A DNA stretch of 64,000 nt from Paramyrothecium sp. XJ0827 (GCA_020881915.1 JAJFPB010000004.1:868001-932000), one strand, 5' to 3'. Positions 43,367 through 56,927 are shown, counted from the first letter of the stretch. Notes: generated from the letters alone by a model not told the origin. Numbers and translations are program-made.

Positions 43367-46041
43367 TCATGCTCTCGAGCCGGCATCGCCGTATGCACCA
43401 CCTCCGTAGACCGGCTGTGCGCCCTGCGTGTGGTGTGTGGATAGGCTCGGATAGCTATCTGGATAGCTTGCCGAAGCCGCATCCCATCGTGGAGGCGTGC
43501 CGGCAGAGGGATGATGGCTAATTGGAGTGTGCAATCCAGTAGCTCCGTAGGCGCCTCCCGTCGAGACAGTACGGGTGTCGTACGTTGTCACTGCTGGCAG
43601 CGGCGTCGTGCTGAGTCTCATCGGCGGGGCGTTGTGGTGTTGCGGGCTGGTGTGGCGAAGCCCTGGGCTTAGCGTTCGCTGTTGCGAGGATGAGTACGCG
43701 GGAGCTGTGGTGTACGGCGTCCAAGTCGGCTGGGAGCCAGATAGCGACCTTGGTGACGGAATGGAATCATGGTGGTTTGAGTATTGGCCGTGAGGATCAC
43801 CTCCCTGTGACGGTAACGCCTGCTGCGCTGCCATTCCCTGACCAGGGGGAGTAGGTAGAGGTGCGTATGATGCACCACCCGCGCTCACGGGCGTCATCAG
43901 ACTGTTGGGCGGCAGCGTGCTGCTCGGGCTGGCGCTGTACTTGCCGATAATCTTCTTGAGAGCTTGCTCTAGGATCTTCCAGGGGAAAACCTTGACATCT
44001 TTCTCGATGTTTCGTGGCTTAGGGTTGGGGAACGCCATGATGACCTTGAAGAATTCCTCGCTCTCGGGTTTTGCTTTGGATACCGTTTGTGGGTGGAATC
44101 CTTCGAGATTCCTGCGGATGCGATTCTTCTCCTCAACGCTGAAGCGGCTAGGCGCTGCGACAAGTTGCTCCAGGAGATGAATCGTGTCTACAGACGTTAC
44201 AAAGCACTCGCCCTTCTCCGCCCACCAGATACACGAGACGCAGATGCTGTTTGGTGGTCGCTCGCCGACCGGCACTGCTCGAAAGCTTGCAGTCAGTGTT
44301 GAGCCTTGTTGGGATTTGCGGAACATGACGATGCGGCGTCTGTTGTCCCATTCCTCCTGTGTCCAATTCTCAGCCATCAACGAAAGATTGCCGTTGATCT
44401 TCAGCACGGCCTTGCTCGAGTATAGGGACATATGAGGAAATGAGCCTCCACTGCCACCCCCATTGGCGATGGTGCTGGTCCGGATGAGCTGGGGAGCTCC
44501 GCTGGCGTTCGAAGACGATGGCATCGGCAGGGGTGTCAAGTTTGGTCGTCCACCGAGTCCGTGAGGGTCCAAAGCTGGGCTCCGGCCCGTGCTGCCCAGC
44601 GTGCTGGCAAAGCTGCCCCATCCGTGCCCCGGCCGCCGGTGATAGTGCGGGTCGGTGAAGCTGGTCGTTCTGTACGTCGTAATCATATCGTTACTGGCCT
44701 GCGGAAATGTGTTCGCATATTGGCCTTGCTGTGTCGGGTAATCATATGTATTTGTAGCTGCCTCAACAGGCAGTGTAGCCTCGCCGGCCTTCGGTGAGGC
44801 TCCCGGCTGATCAACGGCAGGTGGTCCGCCGGTCTCATGCTTCGAGATTTTGTGTGCCCGCGTGATGTCATCCCCAGACCCTTCGAGGTATTGGAAAGAC
44901 CCGGCTACAGTCCGCGAGATCTCTTCTCCTGCCGACCCCTCAATCACTAATGACAGCGGCACGTTGCTCCCGTTGCATCCCGTGGGCATGAACTGCGGTG
45001 CATCTATGCTGCATGAGTAAACAAACCCAGTGTTGTCCTGTGCATCTCTTTCCATATCCCCGATGGGACATTTCTGCGACCCAAATGCGAGGAAGAAGAA
45101 TGGCATGGGTGATGCTAGTGAAAAGATGTCGTAATGTGATGACAGCTTCAAGAACACCTTTGTGCCAAACATGCCCGATGTTGGCTGTATCGAGAGCACC
45201 GTTGGCCCTGTGGGCATGTAGGAAGCAACCGCATTGTTGGACGCGAACGATTGTTGGTTCAGCTGCGCAAACTTGTCTGTCGCTGCAGTTTGAAACGCTT
45301 GGGCTTGGTATTGATCGTAGCCGGTATCTGCGTACCTGGCTGACTCGTAACCTTGACAGACACACAAGAGTTAGTTAAGCTATTCGAAGTACAACCATTC
45401 CCTGTGCTTCTGTTCAAGGCTCGCAGTCACAGATGCCGACAAAGTATGCCGTCACCAAGCTTGCTAACAATGGGGCAACGTACCGTGCATCGAGGGCAGT
45501 TGCGATTTGCTGTATGCTGCCATTTCCAAGAGTGTAGGAGGGGAGTCCCCCCGTGGGTCTCCCCCGTTCGCTGCGCGGGCAGCTTCTTCGTACCGCAGCG
45601 TGATCGTCTCGGGCGACTCGAGCCTGTCGTCCACGCCGACAATTATTGGTCTTTCGGGGTGGTAATCAGGCTGAATGGCAGATAAAGAATAAGCCAGGTT
45701 CGTCAGCCAAGTTCAGCCCTGTAAGAACACAGATGTCTTCCCGAAACAAAACGAAAAACAACACAGCACGTTTTCCAGTCCCTGTGTTTCTCTCTCCACG
45801 AAGTGTTCAGATGCCCTTCTCCGAATTACTCAGAGAGAGACCCGGCCCAAAGACATTGAATAGTAACACAGGAGAGAAAGGAATTGAGGAGGATATTGCA
45901 GAGTGGAAGTAAAGGAAGAATCAGGACATCTGAACCTTCGTCCACAACGCATAGCAAAATCAAACGCTGGAACAAAGTCTGGGGAAAAAGACTCACCTCG
46001 AAAAGCTTGTAAGACGGACACTGGAACTTGACAGCAGACAT
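43367..46041 (-). CDS. medA: Medusa (MedA/Ren1/Acr1)-like developmental regulator
   Basis: A 738-aa nuclear regulator of conidiophore or conidium development in filamentous ascomycetes. Coding exons are 45997..46041, 45484..45670 and 43367..45351, with introns of 326 and 132 bp, unusually long for this window. The N-terminus (MSAVKFQCPSYKLFE, then PDYHPERPIIVGVDD) is short and conserved. An IPT/TIG-like segment (PTVLSIQPTSGMFGTKVFLKL) lies around residues 125-150. The diagnostic central domain includes LSLMAENWTQEEWDNRRRIV, FRAVPVGERPPNSICVSCIW, and RFSVEEKNRIRRNLEGFHP through VKVFPWKILEQALKKIIGKY. The last 170 residues are low-complexity, rich in Pro, Ser, Tyr and Gln. An in-frame upstream ATG at 46113 would add 24 residues. 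Identification rests on remembered family sequence. Confidence 0.8.
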
Positions 46042-49000
46042 TAAGCTGTCAGGAAAGGGGACGCTGGGGAGGAAGAATGGGTTTCTGGGGAGGGGAGCAG
46101 ATGAAGAATGCAAACCCGTGTTTCGGTCAGATCAAAGGTGAGAAGATGGTTTTGCAATTCGAAGTTATAAAACCAGGTCTCGTCGAGGTCTTATTCGGTC
46201 CGGAGATCAGTCGGTCCAAAATAAGGGCAGTCCTCGAGACCAGTTCGTCTCTCGGAGATTTGATACCTTGCGGGGCTCCAAGGGGTGGGAGATGGCCCTA
46301 ATGCGCCAGCTGTTTCTTTTTTTTCTCGCTTTGTGACCAGAGCTGCGAGTGACGCCGCCCAGATTGCTCGATCCCTTGGGGGAGGTGGCGCGTGTGAGAC
46401 AGCGGGATGGAGTTCGGCCCCTTCAAGTGGATCTGGCTGGCAAAGAGGAGAAAAGGGGACAGTTTCGAGGTCTGGTGCTGAGCGTTGGAAGAGACAGTAA
46501 CATTCCAAAAGGAGGCAGATCGTTATGTGATGACGATTGAAGCTTCTTGGTGTTGTCTTGGGGAGAGGGGTCGATATCACAACTGTGCAGGACTGAGGAC
46601 CTTTTGATGTGACGATATGCAGCCCAGAAGTTCCTGACAGGGCTTCACCTTATTGGCGAAAAATGTGAAACGAAGGGGGCTAGAATTTGGAGGCTTTCTT
46701 GGGTGGACGACGGTGTTAAAAACAAGCTGCCAGACCGAGGAGGGAATGTGATGCTGCCACACGTGCTGAAGAACACCTTGTTCTGAAAATGTGTGTCCGC
46801 TTTTTCTTCTGGCTGCTGTCAGGTTTGGATCAGCTTCCGCTCCTTCGCGTGGCATCTACATAACCAAAGATGGGCGCAGATATCCGGCCCTGCCGGGGCA
46901 GTCCAGGGGGATGAATTAAAGATTGTGGGATTTGTGTCAAACTCACATTAGGTCGTGTCTCCAGCCAGTGATTTCGCTCCAACGTAGAGGAATGAGGGAT
47001 TAGCCGGCGTGTGCCGTAAGGAGAAACTGGAAATGTGCCGAGACGGGTCGCGCGGTGTTAGCACAGTCTATGGACGAAGCGCGGTCACCTGTACGGCCGA
47101 ATGAGGGAAGACGATGGTCAGTACAGTCGCGGTGACGGCGGCGGACGAGAGTATGACGCTGAAGCAAGAGCAAGAACGTCCCTTCGTAAGGAATGAAGGT
47201 ATGCAAGAAGAGAGACAGGAATGAGCAGCAGGATTGGGAGAGGTGAGGGCAGGTGGAGAGGTCGAGATGTGGTGATCCAGAGCTCGGAAAGTCAGAGTCT
47301 CGGGTTTTCTGAGGGGGGGTTGACTCAGAATCAGTAAAGAAGCCAGAGACACAAGTTGTGAGCATTTCTTTTTTCTTGCCAGTAAGGCAACTTGGCGATG
47401 GCGTATATCGGCGGATGCAGGCCGTGGTGCTCTTTTGTCAAGCTGCGCTTCCTTATTACTCTCTGCCCTACGAGGGTTGGCGTGGGCCCTGGCTACTGAC
47501 TTCGAGGCCGGCAAGTCCCAAGTGGACGAGGAGGACGCCTGGGGAGGGGTGGAGCAAGTACAACCGGGACTTGCGCACAGACTGCGCGAGTGCGTGTTGT
47601 GTCTTTCCTGAGAGGCAAACAAAATTGATGAGGGGAGGAAAGGGGTGTAAGTTGTCCAGGTCTAGGCAGATGTATAATGCAGCCAATGAGAGATTCAGCG
47701 GTAGGGGTGTCTAATACAATCCCGTAGCAGGTGCTGCAAAATGCCCGTTCTCCCTTAAGCACGATGACGGGGTGGATGAGCAGGCAATGTGAGGGACGGG
47801 CTGGACAGGTAGGGGCAGCGAAGTGGAGGGTTCTTACACCTCAGGTTCCCGGGCCCAAGTCAACAGGGATTTCCGACCTTGTCGTCTGCGACGGGAGGTA
47901 CCATGGGAATGGTAGGCTTTGCAAGGATTAAAGAAACCCAGTCAAATCTCAGGCGGATGATCGTCCGCGCCATTCACAAAGCACACGGGACGAATCGGTC
48001 GTGAAGCGGGTGGCGACTGGTTTGCACAGTCCGGGGTGAACAGGGGAAAGGCGAACAGGGCCAATGTGCAAATCCGAGTCGGAAGCCGTTGAAATGCAAG
48101 ATAGCGTAGTGTCTCAAAAAGCAGCGACGGCGGCATCACTACAAGGGTAGCAGCTTAGTGTTGAGGGAGGTAGGTTGAACCAGCGAGATAGTGCAAGCAG
48201 CTGGACGGAAGGGGTGTGTGACTACCCATGCATGCGTGGTTGCATGGCCGTAGATGGAGTAAGGGGGGATGGTGGAGGTCGGAATGGAGATGGCACTCGA
48301 GATATTGTGGGGGATCAGTGGAACAAGAATGGCAGATATGACGACGACAGATTATCGACTGCGCCTGAAAATGGTATCGCCGAGAGTGAACGAGAGGGTT
48401 CAGTGTGCGGGTGAGTTCTAAGCCCACGGCCACTCGCCTCTGCAAAGCATGCAAGTGATGTTGTGTCAGATAGCCGCGGCAATGATAGAGGGGGTCTGTT
48501 GCCACAAGCCCAGCTTAGTCGCCGATACGATCCCTGAGCCCAGAACCAAAAGAGGTTGCAAGGGTCAGCTCGATCCGAGTAGGGTCTGGGCAAGGCAAAC
48601 GACGACCGTAGAGATGAATGTGCTGGAGTAGTATGTTGATACGGAAAAGGGGAGACGTGACAGACGGGGATAAGCACGACACGGAGAGAAGCGGTGGGGA
48701 CGGTGAAGGACGCGCCTTTCAGGTAACATGAATGAGAAATCGAATAAAATGAAGGTTAATCGGTCCAAGGAGGGTGCAGGATTTGGAATAAGGCACGAAA
48801 AAAAGCAAAGAAAGGGTCGGAGAGAGGCAAGGCCAAGTGGGAACCCCCCAAAAGAAACAGCATAAGGCAAGGTGAAGCAGGGAAACAAAACAACTGTAAG
48901 GTACCAGACAAGTAGTAGACAAGCAGAGAGAGTCATGAATCCTTGTGTACGAGGATGGGCCCTTTACTCACCTCGTCGTCTCTTTTGCCTCTGTTTGTGC

Positions 49001-52000
49001 TCGCCACCCCTTGTTCGGTGCATGCACCACCACCACGTAGCAAGAGCCAGGAGCTTTCGATCTGCACGCCCACCAATCCAAAGCCAGGACTAGCGATCTG
49101 AAGCTCGGATTGATCAAGGATGCCGCTGCGTCCCCCAGGCCGCTTTGGGGAAGTGAGCGAGGGCGACGAGCGAGGCTTCGATCGGGAGTGGCTGTATCCG
49201 GGCACAGCTGTGGGAATGATCCACGGGGGACCTTGTCCAGCAGCGCAAATCAGTTAGCAGGGGGGGGGGGGTCCTGTTCGGGGCGACGCTGAGAGCCAGC
49301 GGCGGCGGAGGAATAAAGCGAGAGCATGGGCCACGGAATTGCAGGGGTGTGAACATGGAGGGTGTGGTTGTTTAGCGTTGCATCAGGCCGGCCGGTGCTC
49401 AGGACGGGTCGGTGACGTTTGGGGGAGCGGGCTATTGCTCTGCGCACAGAGGCCATGGCGCGCGGTGCCTGTGCTGAGGCCGACAAAGGGCCAGGCATGA
49501 TGAGAAGGTGGAAAATGCGAAGACTGCCTGGGAGACGCGGCCAAGTTGGGAAGAAGAAGAGAGAGGTAGAGGTTGTTGAGCAAAAGGGAGGGAGGGGCGG
49601 ACGCGGTTCGGCACTCGACGTAGCCGTCCACAGGCAAGGTAGGTACCGGTACCCGGGCCAAGCACCAGAGGTACCGTTCCATAGCGGCGCACCGTAGCGT
49701 ACCGCATCGCACCGCCCCAGCTTCATTCCGTCCCAATCCCAATGCACAGGTTTTCCACGTCCATTCAGAGTCGAGCAACGGCGGCCAGCACCAGACGGTC
49801 CGCCCCGTCCCATAGCCATAGCGTCCCAGAGCTCGGCGCACCTGTAACCCAAAGCTCAAATGGCAAGGCAAAGCAAAATCATGCAAGCTTATCGAGAAGC
49901 TGGGCGCTCGTGAAAATGACGGGTGGGGGAAGGAAAGGGAAAAAAACCCTTGCGCCAAGAAAATAAGAATGATGGTAATAAAATGAGCAAAAAAGGAAAT
50001 ACAACAGAGCTTACCTGTTGCAGCCTTGCTGCGAGGCTATCTCTACCCTGCTCTGTCCGGCCGGCCGGTCTGATGTGAAGGCTTTCTTTCGGTCAAAGGC
50101 GTAGAGAAACAAGGTACCGCCAAGCTCTCGCCTCAACAGTAACGATACAAGGCTCTTGAGCCCGGTGTACCTTCGAAACCTTGTATCCTACCCTGCAACT
50201 GCAACTACAACTGCAAATGCAACTGGGAATGGGCTGGTTCGGAAATCTTGAGATGCCTACCTTGGCTTTGCGGTAAATCGAGACGAACCGAACAGGGGTC
50301 GTCCAAGTCGTGAAAGGGAGGGGGGGTGCCTTCAGCCCCCGGTAGACAACGCGACGCAATGCGGTCAAAACGGAGCTGCCCTCTGCGCACAATGCTGGTT
50401 GTCCAATGCACCAGCCGTCGATCTTGGAGCATGGGTCACCCGTGGAATCTCTGCAAATGGTCCTTCGTCGCCGGCAACGAATGCGGCTGCTTCAGTTTAG
50501 GGTAGCAAGAGCTCTCGCGGATGACAATGACAGGGCTCGGAGGTGTGTACAGCTTCCCCGTCCCGTTCCCTCACCAGGCGCAAGGGATGCGGTGGGATAC
50601 GTGTGGTTGTGGTGTGGGCAGCGGTCCGCTCTTGTCCTGCTAGAGTGATCAGCAGACCACGCTCGTGACTGTCTACACCACCCCCAGATCCCCTCTTGGC
50701 TTGGACCTCTGCTGGGCTCAACGATTTCTGTTGGACGCGTCTCCCTTACCGTATTGCTTTCAAGCCTCTTCGTGTCCCTGTCGCCTTGGCGCAAATCCTT
50801 TCTTGGCCCGCTGACGTATCGCCGGCCTGTTCATGGGCCACGAGCCCGCCCGAGGAAACAACGAAAGCCCTTCTCAGGTCGGTCCGGCTTCTACCCGTCG
50901 TATCGTATCTTCAATGTCCGTGTTCTCGGCGGAGAGTCGGCCGTCACCGTGACAAATGAGCTATGCTCCGTTACGGTCAGCGCCATGTTTCTTTTTCCCA
51001 GCTCCCGTCATATCCCACAAGGGGGCACATGCACAAGCCGCCGCACTCCAGATCTTCTCATTCCCTGCCATGGCTTCTGGGGCGCTGACCAGGACTCCCT
51101 CAAATGGTTGCCTCTTTTGTCATCAGCTCCCCCACAAAGACCATATCGCCCCTGTCCGCAGATGGCAGCGCCATTGCGGCGGTCGAATACAACACTATCG
51201 CCGCAAAGCAAGCATACGCACGGAATTGCCCACTTGACGTCCGTGCCAGTCCCATCGTATGCCAGTCTCCTTGCTTTTCTGCGACACACGGACATGTCTT
51301 TCCTCCCCGTCACTGTCTTTCCTTTCTTCTTAGACCGCAATGTCGAACAGCCGAAACATCATCAGTGCAAAGTCCTCACTCTGATACTCGGCACCACATC
51401 CTGCAGCCTGGGAAAGCGGAACCTCCCAGGGTATGGAGAGCCAGCGCATCTGAGAGACATAATGAAGAGAAGCTCTTCATGGTGGCCCAATCATGATGCC
51501 TTCCAGCAGCTCCGGCCTCGGCTCCACTGTCTCTCCCCTCCCCAAGCTGCCGGCAAGGGCAAGATGGTGTGGCCAGCGGGAGCGTCCGAAGCCTCGACTT
51601 CGAGGGCATGGGCACGATCTTGGAGCGGCTCGACGCTAGGCCTGACAAGTCCTGACAAGTCCTGACAAGTAGCCCGGTCCTTCAAGCTCGCGCAGCCCTA
51701 AGCCCCAGTTCTTGCCGTGCCCCAACGGTTTGGCAAACAGAGACTACGTGCTGTGCAGCTGCTTGTGAGAGATCAAGGCGGAAGAGGGGGCTCGGGAGCA
51801 AGCTTCCACTCCCCGGCCCTTCCCATTCGACAGCCCAGATTTCTGGCAGGAGCGCAGTCGGGGTTTTCACAAGACTCCGAAGGAATGCTTCCACCATCGA
51901 CTGGGAGCTGAAAGTCTCCCAATCGGGCATGGGAGGCTCAGCAAATCCTGGCTGAACAACCACAACAGGATGAAGAACGAATGTGATCGTGACTTACCGT

Positions 52001-53500
52001 GAAATTGGATCTCTGATCTTCGAGACCGGATTACTGTTTGTCGTAGGGTCTGACGTGAGCCCGTTTCTCTGATCGGACGCAAGGCACAAGTGGATTCCTG
52101 CACTGGTCGCCCCTACCTTCCTGCTCCTTGCCTGGAAAGCACCAGCTGTCAGTGACGGATTTGGACAAACGGCAAGCAGCCAAACTGACTGGAATTGTCT
52201 CACCAGTCGTTCTCTTCTTGCTTTTTCCTTCCCTCTCCCTTGGATTTCCTGCAGCAGTCCCAAGGACTTGGCCTTATCTTTGATCCTGGTGCCTGATGGT
52301 CTATCCTTTGTACCGGCGCCTGACGCACGGTCACTGATCTTCTTGCCTTGCCGAACCAAACGGCCTGTCAGGTTTATGTATATCCGCTACCGTGCAATCG
52401 ACCCCGGCTTTAGGATTGAAGCGGGCGATCACGGTTGATCGGGTGGCTGCGGAAGCAATTCGTAGCCAAGGCTCCAATGGCGGTGTGATGTATGCGGATA
52501 CCAGGGCAGCCGAGTTTCTCGATAGCTCTGAAGGATGTATATGGGAATCGTTCATTCTTTATAACCCCTCGAACGACAATGAGCTTTTCGCTTATCAACG
52601 CCGACACCAGTACTTCGTCAACAGCTTCTCCCTCTGGTCGTGCTCTGTAACGCATTCAACAAAGCCGCTTCCCCATGGTAAGCTGCTTCGGCAATGGTGG
52701 GCTGGAGCGAGGCGAAGAGGCGCAAGGATGAAGCGCCTTTCCCGGCAACTGAGTGAATGCCTCCAGAAACGTCTTCCCGTACTGCACAGTCGGATCCTAG
52801 CTACCATGGCGGCGGCAGCCCGTTCCCGTCTCGGCCGACCGCACTCAAATCAGCGACCAAAGCGCTCTCGATTTGGCGCGGCTTCCCATGTCGCTTGGTA
52901 CGAGGTGTCGCCGAGCCTAATCAAATTACATCTTGTGCTTCCATATCCCTGGGGGAGGGGTGTATGTAACTTTTTGCATGCGTACCACGATCAAGGTGCA
53001 AAGTAGATGGTGATTGCATCCCCTTATGCCAGCGCTGGTAGAGGTTGTCAGAGGTACTTGAATGAGAATGCTGTAACACATAATGCCACTGGTAAACATG
53101 AACAGGACCCGGCACGCCAAGGTCTTCAGTCATCTCTCAACCGGCTTTAACAGACATGATAGGCCTGAGTTCGCGCCACCTCGGCTCCTGGGGAGCTGGC
53201 TCGCGGTTTACTGGTGCCAAATCCAACTGGTCCAACCCCTGCTCTGCTGGACATCCCCCTCCCTTTCCCCAATGCCGAGCGTTAAGGCGGGGACTCCCGC
53301 AACGATAAGAACAGGGCAGACGCTGGATGAAAGATTTCGAAATGCAAATGTTCCGCGGCAAAGCCCATGACAGGTTCCCAGCACTTTGCTTCCCATGGCC
53401 GTAATGAGCTATCAAATCCAGCAGCGGAAATGATGGAAAACACCCCGGTTACGCACCTCAGATCGACGCAGGGGACCATCAACCTCTCCTAATTGGGGGC
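46042..53500 (-). promoter_or_regulatory. Probable long, intron-containing 5' leader and promoter region of the MedA-like gene
   Basis: For roughly the first 4 kb, the medA sense (minus) strand is strongly pyrimidine-rich, including CCTTTCC, CTTCTT and long C/T runs. No open frame has recognisable protein content on either strand. Splice donors with good consensus occur on the sense strand at 48971 (GAG/GTGAGT), 50014 (CAG/GTAAGC) and 51997 (GTAAGT). A C12 run (G on plus) sits at 49260-49271. The A. nidulans medA mRNA is known to have a long leader with upstream ORFs and several introns, so a similar arrangement is the simplest reading. The left boundary follows from the coding start; the right boundary is a guess. 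Confidence 0.45.
51641..51670. repeat. Three exact copies of a 10-bp tandem repeat
   Basis: CCTGACAAGT occurs three times head to tail without mismatch. It is too short to be a transposon end; it is a minisatellite-like repeat that may vary in copy number between strains. Confidence 0.85.
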
Positions 53501-56500
53501 GACGGATGGGTGAACGGCAGGGAACAGGGGGGTCATCAAGCTCAATCGAGAAGAAGATCGCCCGAGCGGCCTACTGGCCAGAGCTGGCAATCCCCTTGCT
53601 AGCTTCGCCAGACAAGCTTCCCCACTGGCTGGCCGCACCGAAGTTGACCGAGCCAAGGCCTATTGGGCTGTCATTTTCAGGCATTAGATTCTCGTTGGGG
53701 ACAGGACAAGCCTTGACCACTCAGGTGCGCGCAAGCCTGTCTCCCGTGGCATGGAGATGGAAGGCTGAGCTGTGGGCCATGGCGCACGGCCCAGCCAGCT
53801 ACGCAAGCATTTCGAAATGCCACTCCAGCTAGTGAGATGAGGCAGACACTTCGCAGCAAGGCCCCTTGCCCGGATCTCGCAGCTTGCCGTCGCTTGTTTT
53901 GAGTTGTGCCCACCAATGACGGATTCAATTCCCTTGTTGTTGCATGGGACGAACCGCAATCTCACCTGAACCTGACAGCCGATCCGCATATTACCTTTCC
54001 TCAATACAGGAAGAAGCTCACTCGGCCCCCCGGGCAGCCGCAGGGTCCTTGCCGGATGATAACCTCCCGGTGATTATGAACGTCATCTAGAGCGAACTAG
54101 GGTGTCCGGCAGATGAGCCCTATTCGCTGCTGCAAGGCAGGGATTTGATCGTAGTTCTCCTGTGCCCGTGGTGACCTCTCGCTCTGGACTTGAAGCGGTG
54201 GGAGATCAAACCCCTGCTAGCTTCGTCGTGCCAAAGAGCGGCAGTGGTTGGGGTCCTAGTATGCTTGCAAGGACCATCGCCGAATCTTTTGGAGCAGGCA
54301 ACCGTCAGTTTTCGAGCGTCCCGCGACGATGAGGCATCTACCCGCCCCAAGTAGTTGTGTAACAGTGTGCGCAGGGCTTTCTCCCAAACATGCCTGGATG
54401 AAGAAGTTCTAACCTCACAATGGCGGAGTGTTGCACAGTTGTCGTGGAGCATGGCTTTGTGCTACTGCCAATTTAGCTCCTGACGAGAACATGTGGCCAT
54501 CCACGGTCGCCTTGTGTTTCCCCTCAAGATCCCGTCCCAGGGGACTGTGAGAGATGGTGTAGATAGCCGGCGCCGCCCTTGAGGTGACGCGTATTCCATT
54601 TGTGCGTCGGCTGTCCATGCCGTAACACAAGCGTCGCAGGACTCGAGGATTCGCGATTGTGAGAGTCGGGGCAGGCCTGACGAGGTCCGCACCGCAAACC
54701 TAAGAGTGGTGATGGCGGCTGGAAGCCTTCATCGCTAACTCATGGTTCACCGAAATACCAGTGATCTTGATTTCACGTAGCGCTGCAGATTTCGATCCAA
54801 ATGGCTCTTTTTAGAGCTGTGACCTATCCACATAATGCCAAACAGCTGAATGATTGACTATCACTTGCCAGCTTGCCAACGTTTACTTAACAGCGGTCTT
54901 CTCTGGCGCTGCACATCGTACAACGGAATTGCCATCAAGGAGAAGTGACTGCTTGAGGTTGATCGACAGATTTTGCCTGCACAGTTTCACTCATCTCGGA
55001 TGTTCAACGAGACCCCTGGCATCATGAGATCCAGGGTAGGGGAACAGAGGAACGGAGGGCAAGGCTGGTACTGTGTTTCTTGTTGGGACAAACAGAACTT
55101 CCCCCGAGGCATTGAAACGCAAGCCTGGTGAAGATTCAGCATCCATGTCGCCTGAACCTGGTCACCGCCATTCCCTGCTACTGCTGATCACCATTTGGAT
55201 GCCGTACGAACCTCGATGGAGCGATCAGTAACTGATTGCTTCCACACCGAAGCCAGCGAGTTCCGTTCTCCACTTGGGCCAACGATGGGCTTCATTGAGA
55301 TTGTCATGAGAGCCCAGGCGATTAGGCCCAGAGTAGGGCACATCATCATGAGCTCGCAGATATTGCGTGTCGCCCAGCCGTCTTGCCAATCCCGCAGTAG
55401 ATGCTTTCCCGACCATGGCGAATGCGAGTGTCACATCTCGTCACGTCACCGTGCCTTGCTGCGGTGGCATCCGGCTTAGGTTCCCCGACACTACCGCTGC
55501 TGCCCACCAAGGCGGGTGCTGGCAAACATCCTTGTTCGAATTAGCCACGGTCGGCTTAGGTGGTTCTACCAGTACGTTGGGTCGGGGCAGGCTGGCGCGT
55601 GAGCGATCGGGGCAAGATCACCGCCTAGAGCACCTCTTTGGACAAAGACAATTCGCCTGGTGTGTCCGTCTGTCCCACGTCGCCGACCTGTGAGCTGCGC
55701 GGTTCCGGCGACTGATGCATGCATGAGCTGTCACAGTCACACCGAATGATCGCCCCAATTTGGCGGCGCCCACGTCGGAAAGTCCAATGGGCAACGAGAC
55801 GCATGGCCCATATTCCGCACGAACCACGAGCGCGGGGAGGTCGGAGCAAGAGCCCTTCAATTGTTTGCTATCGTTGTGATGAAAGTGGGCAGGGGAGAAA
55901 TAAGATAGAGTTCCTTTGCTTGCGGGTTTGTGGCCGGAAGGAGTACAGCCACAAGGTTTAAGTCACCTGGACTTTCTACCTTACCTGACCTTACCTGGGT
56001 ACACTACCACCCAAGGTAAGGTAAGGTAAGGTCAGGTCAGGTTCCCTTAACTCAGTACAGAGACTACCTCAACTCGGTACCTTAGGCGAAAGTCAACGTG
56101 CACGCGTACCACCGCTGCAAGTTGTGCTGCATCGGTAGGCACCCCGGCCCATACCAACCAGAAATGGCAAAGCTAGGTATGATCATACTGCCATCCACGT
56201 ACCGGGCCAGTCAGTGCCGCGCCTCCCTCGCCTTCCCTGTAGGGTGCCATTCATTTCCTCAGCCGTACCACTTGATTCGGCTTTCAAGGCACCTTCCCGA
56301 GATAGTCCATGAACCGACGCTGTGGTAAGGATCACTGACTCCCTGCCCTGTTGGCGATCTCTTGAGATGGGCGATGGCGACGGTGTCGAGCCCACGTCTG
56401 GCCGCACCCAATCTCCACTATGCTGGAACCGGCATATTTTCTCCGCCTTGAATCAGACCGGTCAAGATACGGGTTTCTCTTCCGTGTCATTTGCCTCGCC

Positions 56501-56927
56501 GTGGTTGGTCAGAGACTGCAAGCACCTTGGCTGCCTCAAAATGCCAAGTAGGCTAGATCAGTTTAAAGAAATGGCTGATCTACGCAGTACATGGATTACA
56601 CTTCACCACGCCCCCTCGTATCAGACTAGACAATGTTCATGCAAGCTCAACCCCGCAGAACTGGTCCATGGAGGTCTTCGCCCTCCACCATTTGGCTGAC
56701 ATCTTCAGCAGGCATTCGGTCAAGAACCTGATGTTATTGTCCGTTCCCTAGTCAGTACTGGGGCTGGTGTAGGTCCACACCCAATTCAAATCCATGTCCA
56801 GCCTCATTGCTGCATATCTTCGGCAGTTGTTGCGTGGGGAGTAATTGCCAAGCACCAAGAGCTTCGGCCCTTTCTCTCAACCTCACAGATAGAAGCATAC
56901 CTTGAGTGATTGAGTTATCTGAGCTTT
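53501..56927. other. Gene-poor stretch, left of the tRNA relic
   Basis: About 3.4 kb of mixed-composition DNA. All open frames are below about 125 codons, overlap on both strands and show no domain, signal peptide or conserved-looking composition. It includes the inverted repeat listed separately. Non-coding RNA cannot be excluded. Confidence 0.4.
55978..56042. repeat. Imperfect inverted repeat of GGTAA/GGTCA units
   Basis: The left arm (about 55978-56000) consists of ACCTT/ACCTG units and the right arm (about 56009-56042) of AAGGT and CAGGT units, separated by about 8 nt. Innermost CTTACCTGGGT can pair with ACCCAAGGTAAG with one bulge, and pairing continues outward imperfectly. Within the right arm the AAGGT unit is repeated in tandem, then CAGGT. 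The structure could form a cruciform or RNA hairpin. Confidence 0.75.

Noticed and set aside
49250..49958. Two overlapping minus-strand frames of about 190-200 codons
   Set aside because: Both are open because the region is GC-rich and CT-skewed on that strand; neither shows a recognisable motif, and they fit better as part of the medA leader.
50754..51665. 303-codon plus-strand open frame in the gene-poor gap
   Set aside because: Composition is Pro/Ser/Arg-rich with rare-residue scatter and no domain; five or more frames are open in the same GC-rich stretch, as expected for stop-poor DNA rather than a gene.
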